From Lewinella sp. IMCC34183 (GTDB lineage: Bacteria > Bacteroidota > Bacteroidia > Chitinophagales > Saprospiraceae), in NCBI RefSeq assembly GCF_003390915.1, contig NZ_QMEM01000001.1, positions 310,001 to 374,000 of the forward strand: a stretch of 64,000 bases of DNA. Direction: 5' to 3'. Positions 60,150 through 64,000 of this stretch are shown one piece after another; positions within the stretch are counted from its first letter, which is position 1; each line of letters opens with the position of its first letter. The notes below the pieces were generated by a model. The model had not been told where the DNA came from, made no database searches, and saw only the letters and a program-made list of their open reading frames with translations. Position numbers and translations under genes: made by a program.

Positions 60150-60262
60150 GGGATACGTATGCGGTTTTTTGGGACCGTGAAGATACGCGCGACGGACCGC
60201 CCGCTCCCGTTTCCGGCACGTAAAGGCCGGCCAAATTTTGGGTTTACTGGAACCGCCAAGGC

Positions 60263-60270
60263 TATCTTGC
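60263..60270 (+). promoter_or_regulatory. -7-like box TATCTTGC of the MFS gene
   Basis: Related to TAnnTTTG with two mismatches, 47 nt before the ATG. The same TATCTTGC form precedes ridA. Confidence 0.3.
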
Positions 60271-60317
60271 CGTCCCGCGGCCGTCTCCGGGCCACGCTTA
60301 CCCACACTACTTCGATC

Positions 60318-61685
60318 ATGTCAGGCATTTCCATCAGTTCGTTCAAGCCCCGGCTCAGTTTCTGGGAGATCTGGAATATGAGTTTCGGTTTCCTCGGTAT
60401 CCAGTTCGGCTTCGCCCTGCAGAATGCCAACGTCAGCCGCATCTTCGAAACCCTGGGGGCCTCCCCCGACGAACTGCCCATCCTGTGGCTGGCCGCCCCG
60501 GCCACGGGCCTGCTGGTACAGCCCGTTATCGGCTACTACAGCGACCGCACCTGGAGCGAGCGCTGGGGCCGCCGCCGCCCCTTCTTCGCCGTGGGCGCCA
60601 TCCTGGCCACGGTGGCGCTGTTCCTGATGCCCAACTCCACCGCCCTCTGGATGGCGGTCATCATGCTGTGGCTACTCGATGCTTCGATCAACATCAGCAT
60701 GGAGCCCTTTCGGGCCTTCGTGGGAGATATGCTGCCCAATTCCCAACGGACCACCGGCTTCGCCATGCAGAGCTTCTTCATCGGTACCGGGGCCGTGATC
60801 GCCTCCGCCCTACCCTATATGTTCACCAACTGGTTCGGCCTGACGAACACCGCGCCGGAGGGCGCCATCCCCGATTCCGTGCGGTGGTCGTTCTACCTGG
60901 GGGGACTGGCGTACTTCGCCGCCGTGATGTGGACCGTCTTCAAGTCGCGCGAATATCCGCCCGACGACCTCGCGGCCCTGCGGCGGGAGAACGCTGACCG
61001 GGGGATTTACGACGGCCTCAAGGAATCGTTCCTGGGGATTTTCCACATGCCAAAAACCATGGTGCAGCTGTCGGCCGTGCAATTCTTCTCCTGGTTCGCG
61101 CTGTTTGCGATGTGGATTTACATGACCCCCGCCGTCACCAACTTCATCTACGGTGCCACGGATACCCGGTCGGCGCTATACAACGAGGGGGCAGACTGGG
61201 TAGGCATTTGCTTCGCGGTCTACAACGGCGTCGCGGCCCTGGTGGCCTTCCTGTTGCCCATGCTGGCGAAGGTGCTCAACCGCAAGCTGACCCACCTGAT
61301 CTCCCTCCTCTGCGGCGCGGTGGGGCTCGGCAGCATCTACGTCATCGACGACCCCAACCTCCTGCTGCTCTCCATGGTGGGGGTGGGCATCGCCTGGGCC
61401 AGTATCCTGTCGATGCCGTACGCGATCATCAGCAGTATCCTGCCGCCCAACAAGATGGGCTACTACATGGGTGTGTTCAACTTTTTCATCGTCATCCCGC
61501 AGATCGTCGCCGCGGGCCTCCTCGGCTTCATCCTGAGTACCTTCTTCGGCAACGTTTCCATTTACGCCATCCTGATCGGCGCGGCCTCCTTTACCCTGGC
61601 GGCCGTGCTCTGTTTGATCGTCGACGACAACGACGTGGACGTGGACTTCGGTCCGCCCCCCGCCGCCGGCGAGCCGATCACCTAG
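60318..61685 (+). CDS. MFS transporter, SLC45/sugar-proton symporter-like
   Basis: A 455-residue integral membrane protein with about twelve helices. GFLGIQFGFALQNANVSRIFETLG leads into the first loop, and PVIGYYSDRTWSERWGRRRPF is the MFS loop-2 motif in the form seen in plant and animal sucrose/maltose-type carriers. Helix 4-5 has LDASINISMEPFRAFVGDMLP, another mark of that group. Substrate is likely a disaccharide but is not proven. It is divergent from the aminotransferase gene, and its stop codon interlocks with that of dctM at CTAG (61682-61685). Confidence 0.88.
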   Translation: MSGISISSFKPRLSFWEIWNMSFGFLGIQFGFALQNANVSRIFETLGASPDELPILWLAAPATGLLVQPVIGYYSDRTWSERWGRRRPFFAVGAILATVALFLMPNSTALWMAVIMLWLLDASINISMEPFRAFVGDMLPNSQRTTGFAMQSFFIGTGAVIASALPYMFTNWFGLTNTAPEGAIPDSVRWSFYLGGLAYFAAVMWTVFKSREYPPDDLAALRRENADRGIYDGLKESFLGIFHMPKTMVQLSAVQFFSWFALFAMWIYMTPAVTNFIYGATDTRSALYNEGADWVGICFAVYNGVAALVAFLLPMLAKVLNRKLTHLISLLCGAVGLGSIYVIDDPNLLLLSMVGVGIAWASILSMPYAIISSILPPNKMGYYMGVFNFFIVIPQIVAAGLLGFILSTFFGNVSIYAILIGAASFTLAAVLCLIVDDNDVDVDFGPPPAAGEPIT

Positions 61686-62977
61686 CGGACGCCCAGCCAC
61701 TCCGGCACGAAGATCACCACCACGAGCAGGAGGGCCTGGATGACCAGGAACGGAATGATGCCGCGGTACAGGTGCCCCGTGGTCACGCCCGGCGGCGCCA
61801 CCCCCTTGAGGTAGAACAGCGAAAAACCGAAGGGCGGCGAGAGGAAGCTCGTCTGCAGGTTGATGCCCAGGAGGATGCCTAGCCAGATCAGGTCCGTCCC
61901 GTAAGCCACGAATACCGGCGTTACCACCGGGACGATGATGAATACGATCTCGATGAAGTCGATGAAGAAGCCCGCCAGAAACACCACGACCATGACCAGT
62001 GCCAGGAACTGATATTCCGGCAGGTCACTGCGCTCGATCAGCCCGACCAGAAACCGGTCGCCCCCCAGCTCCCGGAAAACCAGGGAAAAGGTAGTAGCCC
62101 CCAGGAGGATCATGAAGACCATACTCGTCAGGTGGGTCGTATCCCGGCAGACGGTGCGCACGGTCGGCCAGTCCAGCCGGCCCTGCGTCCACGTGAGCAG
62201 CACCGCACCCGCGGCCCCGACCCCCGCCGCCTCCGTCGGGCTGGCCACGCCGGCCAGGATGCTGCCGAGGACTGCCACGATCAACAGCAGGGGAAGCAGC
62301 AGGCTGTGAACGACGCTCAGCAGGAGGGCGCGATCCCACGGCACGGCGGCTTCCCGGGCGGGAAATTTGCCGGGCCGGAGTAGGCCAAGCAAGAGAATGT
62401 ACGCGATGTAGAGCCCCACGAGGAGCAAGCTGGGATACAGCGCCGCGTGAAACAGTCCGCCCACGCTGACCTGCAGCACGCTGCCCAGCAATACCAGCAC
62501 CACCGACGGGGGAATGATCTGCCCGAGCGTACCCGAGGCGGCGATCACCCCCGTCGCCAGGGCCGGCGGATAGCCCTGCCGCAGCATGGGTGGCAGACTG
62601 ATCAGTCCCATAGTGATCACGGTCGCCCCCACGATGCCCGTGGACGCCGCCAGGAGGGCCCCGACGACCACCACCGAGACCGCCATGCCGCCCCGTACCC
62701 GGCCGAAGAGCCCGGCCATGCTGGTCAGCATGCGCTCAGCCAGCCCGCTCTTTTCCAGCATGATGCCCATGAAGACGAAGAGGGGCACCGCCAGCAAAAC
62801 GGAGTTGTCCATCACCCCCATGACCCGGTTGGGCAGCAGGGTCAGCACGTTGGGGTCGAGGAAACAGAAGGCGTAGATCAGGCTGAGCCCTCCCAGCGTG
62901 AAGGCTACCGGATATCCGTAGAGGACCAGCAGAAAGATGCTCACGAACAGGATGAGCGCCACTACGGCCAGGCTCAT
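61682..62977 (-). CDS. dctM: TRAP transporter large permease
   Basis: A 431-residue membrane protein with about twelve helices, the sodium-driven transport subunit of a tripartite ATP-independent periplasmic transporter. VPLFVFMGIMLEKSGLAERML, GASTGIVGATVITMGLISLP-type and GTLGQIIPPSVVLVLLG are typical DctM features, the last with the PPS pair. Its ATG overlaps the dctQ stop (ATGA, 62974-62977). No solute-binding protein gene is seen downstream or between the genes. Confidence 0.93.
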   Translation of the reverse strand: MSLAVVALILFVSIFLLVLYGYPVAFTLGGLSLIYAFCFLDPNVLTLLPNRVMGVMDNSVLLAVPLFVFMGIMLEKSGLAERMLTSMAGLFGRVRGGMAVSVVVVGALLAASTGIVGATVITMGLISLPPMLRQGYPPALATGVIAASGTLGQIIPPSVVLVLLGSVLQVSVGGLFHAALYPSLLLVGLYIAYILLLGLLRPGKFPAREAAVPWDRALLLSVVHSLLLPLLLIVAVLGSILAGVASPTEAAGVGAAGAVLLTWTQGRLDWPTVRTVCRDTTHLTSMVFMILLGATTFSLVFRELGGDRFLVGLIERSDLPEYQFLALVMVVVFLAGFFIDFIEIVFIIVPVVTPVFVAYGTDLIWLGILLGINLQTSFLSPPFGFSLFYLKGVAPPGVTTGHLYRGIIPFLVIQALLLVVVIFVPEWLGVR

Positions 62978-63480
62978 GTCTCGGTAGTTTCCGGGGCACC
63001 CGTAGCCGCCCGGTAGCACTCCGCGAGGCCTTGTAATAGCAGCAGCGCGGCTGCGAGCGGCACGACCGACTTGATCGGGAAGTAGAAGGGAATACCGTTG
63101 GGATTAGGGCTGCCCTCCCCCGATCGCCAGGCCTCCAGGGCGTAGTATCCGCTGTAGTAGAACAGGACCGCCGCCCAGGGAAGCAGGAAAATAAGCCCGC
63201 CCACAAGGTTGACCGTACGCTGGTCACGCGGACGGAAGTTCTCGTAGAAGAGGTCGACCCGCACGTGGCGGTCTTGCTGCAGCGCGTAGGGAATACCCAG
63301 CAGGAAGATGAGGGCGAAGAGGTGCCACTCCAGTTCGATGACCCAGGCGGCGGTCAGGGAGAAAAACCACCGTAGGAGTACGTCAACCACTACCACTACG
63401 ATCAAGACCAGGTTCAGGTAGCCGGCCCCACGGCCGATGGCCGCGACCAGGGCCTCGATAGCGGTCAAGAGGCGGTTCAC
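62974..63480 (-). CDS. dctQ: TRAP transporter small permease
   Basis: A 168-residue protein with four helices; LLRWFFSLTAAWVIELEWHLF and the following GIPYALQQDRHVRVDLFY are the conserved DctQ region. The start is GTG at 63480, overlapping the mnmH stop (GTGA, 63477-63480), so it is translated by coupling to mnmH. It works with DctM in the inner membrane; DctP, the third component, is not in the window. Confidence 0.9.
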   Translation of the reverse strand: MNRLLTAIEALVAAIGRGAGYLNLVLIVVVVVDVLLRWFFSLTAAWVIELEWHLFALIFLLGIPYALQQDRHVRVDLFYENFRPRDQRTVNLVGGLIFLLPWAAVLFYYSGYYALEAWRSGEGSPNPNGIPFYFPIKSVVPLAAALLLLQGLAECYRAATGAPETTET

Positions 63481-64000
63481 GGCAGGTGCAGGAGTTGACG
63501 GGCGGATGCTTGCGGATCTGGCGACGTCAGATCGACCGGAGTGAGATCCGGAGTGGCCTTGCGCTCGGCGTAGTGGGCGTAGGCCTTGTCGTAGTAGACC
63601 AGGGCGACCCGGGCCGCGGCCGCGTAATTCTCCTCCTCAAGGGCGGTGAGCGCGGTCTGCAGGTGCTGTCCTCCGAGCTTCTTGCGTAGGCGCTGGAAGG
63701 CGGCGGCGAGCAATTCGGTGGAAAAGCCGGCGTAGTCCTCGACGAGGTTGCGGACGCGCCACTCCTCGGGCTGCCGCAACTCGACTACGGGTGCGGCGAT
63801 AAGGCGCTCGTAGAATACCTCTGGCTGGCAGACGGTACCGATCATGCGGCTTTCGTCCTCTACCCATACCGTGGCCCCCCGTGGGATACGGAAGAGCGAC
63901 GCAAAGAGGCGGTTCTCGAATTCCTCGCTGCTGGGCTGTGGGTCCTCGCCGAGGGCGCCGAAGGAAGACCCCTTGTGGTGGGCCAGTCCCTCAAGATCCA
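63477..64000 (-). CDS. mnmH: tRNA 2-selenouridine synthase, C-terminal part (5' end outside window)
   Basis: The right edge cuts the gene; 173 codons remain. DLEGLAHHKGSSFGALGEDP with QPSSEEFENRLF is the signature of MnmH/SelU, followed by VWVEDESRMIG, VRNLVEDYAGFSTELLAAA and YYDKAYAHYAERK. MnmH replaces sulfur by selenium at the wobble 2-thiouridine of tRNA-Lys, -Glu and -Gln using selenophosphate, through a geranylated intermediate. The missing N-terminus would hold the rhodanese domain with its catalytic Cys and the P-loop. It is the promoter-proximal gene of an mnmH-dctQ-dctM operon. Confidence 0.92.
   Translation of the reverse strand, partial: DLEGLAHHKGSSFGALGEDPQPSSEEFENRLFASLFRIPRGATVWVEDESRMIGTVCQPEVFYERLIAAPVVELRQPEEWRVRNLVEDYAGFSTELLAAAFQRLRKKLGGQHLQTALTALEEENYAAAARVALVYYDKAYAHYAERKATPDLTPVDLTSPDPQASARQLLHLP

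Noticed and set aside
63477..64000. TRAP solute-binding protein DctP, expected before dctQ
   Set aside because: The translated sequence carries the MnmH signature (DLEGLAHHKGSSFGALG) and has no features of an extracytoplasmic binding protein.
1..64000. CRISPR arrays, insertion sequences, prophage or restriction/defence genes
   Set aside because: No regularly spaced repeats, transposase or integrase motifs, or recognisable defence proteins were found on either strand.

Overview
The window reads as chromosomal DNA of a GC-rich member of the Bacteroidota, most likely a Saprospiria/Lewinella-like marine bacterium (inference). The evidence is phylum-typical: two secreted proteins with type IX secretion (T9SS) type-B sorting domains, one carrying SprB repeats and followed by a PorP/SprF gene; PorV/PorQ-like and DUF5686 outer-membrane proteins; a CcmE with Cys in place of the heme-binding His; a CarB without its allosteric domain; and many starts preceded by the TAnnTTTG -7 box of the Bacteroidota primary sigma factor. 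No rRNA, CRISPR array, prophage, insertion sequence or defence island is visible. Gene density is high and intergenic gaps are short.

Layout. 1-5.5 kb: the 5' part of a tricorn-like protease gene, fmt, a monoglyceride-lipase-like hydrolase and a helical-repeat protein of unknown function. The fmt/lipase divergent region holds three copies of an 11-bp dyad, two of them inside a perfect 24-bp inverted repeat. 5.5-12 kb: tRNA-Ser, carB, a gamma-glutamyltransferase and a carboxylesterase. 12-18.2 kb: a broken membrane-protein gene, a lipoprotein, a lectin-like protein, ccmE-ccmF and two overlapping SSB-like genes. 18.4-24.3 kb: DUF5686, a small conserved protein, an RluF-type pseudouridine synthase, trxB and folD. 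24.3-29.4 kb: a 1319-residue SprB-repeat adhesin and its PorP/SprF partner. 29.5-38.5 kb: a KTSC protein, pyrF, tRNA-His, PorV-like proteins, an AI-2E family transporter, proline dehydrogenase, mazG, a bifunctional-nuclease-family protein and fabD. 38.6-42.9 kb: DUF423, a 5'-nucleotidase split over two genes, dnaA and a c-type cytochrome. 42.9-49.9 kb: a second T9SS-B protein followed by an unknown membrane protein, DUF177-rpmF, ridA, a homogentisate-type UbiA prenyltransferase and a CsgG-like protein. 50-57 kb: a decayed glycosyltransferase, oligopeptidase B, a lipoprotein, a CtlX-type amidinohydrolase and a second gamma-glutamyltransferase. 57-64 kb: a BlaR1/BlaI pair with a visible operator, an aspartate aminotransferase, a sugar-type MFS transporter, and mnmH translationally coupled to TRAP permease genes dctQ-dctM.

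Themes. Housekeeping functions (pyrimidine synthesis, translation initiation and tRNA modification, replication initiation, folate and fatty-acid synthesis, cytochrome c maturation) are mixed with peptide, amino-acid and nucleotide scavenging (tricorn, oligopeptidase B, two GGTs, esterase, 5'-nucleotidase, proline dehydrogenase, CtlX) and with the T9SS cell surface. I see no obviously new multi-gene system. The best leads are the fmt/lipase dyad, the BlaI-type operator lying exactly on a -7 box, the mnmH-dctQM coupling, the tandem SSB pair, and apparently leaderless starts.
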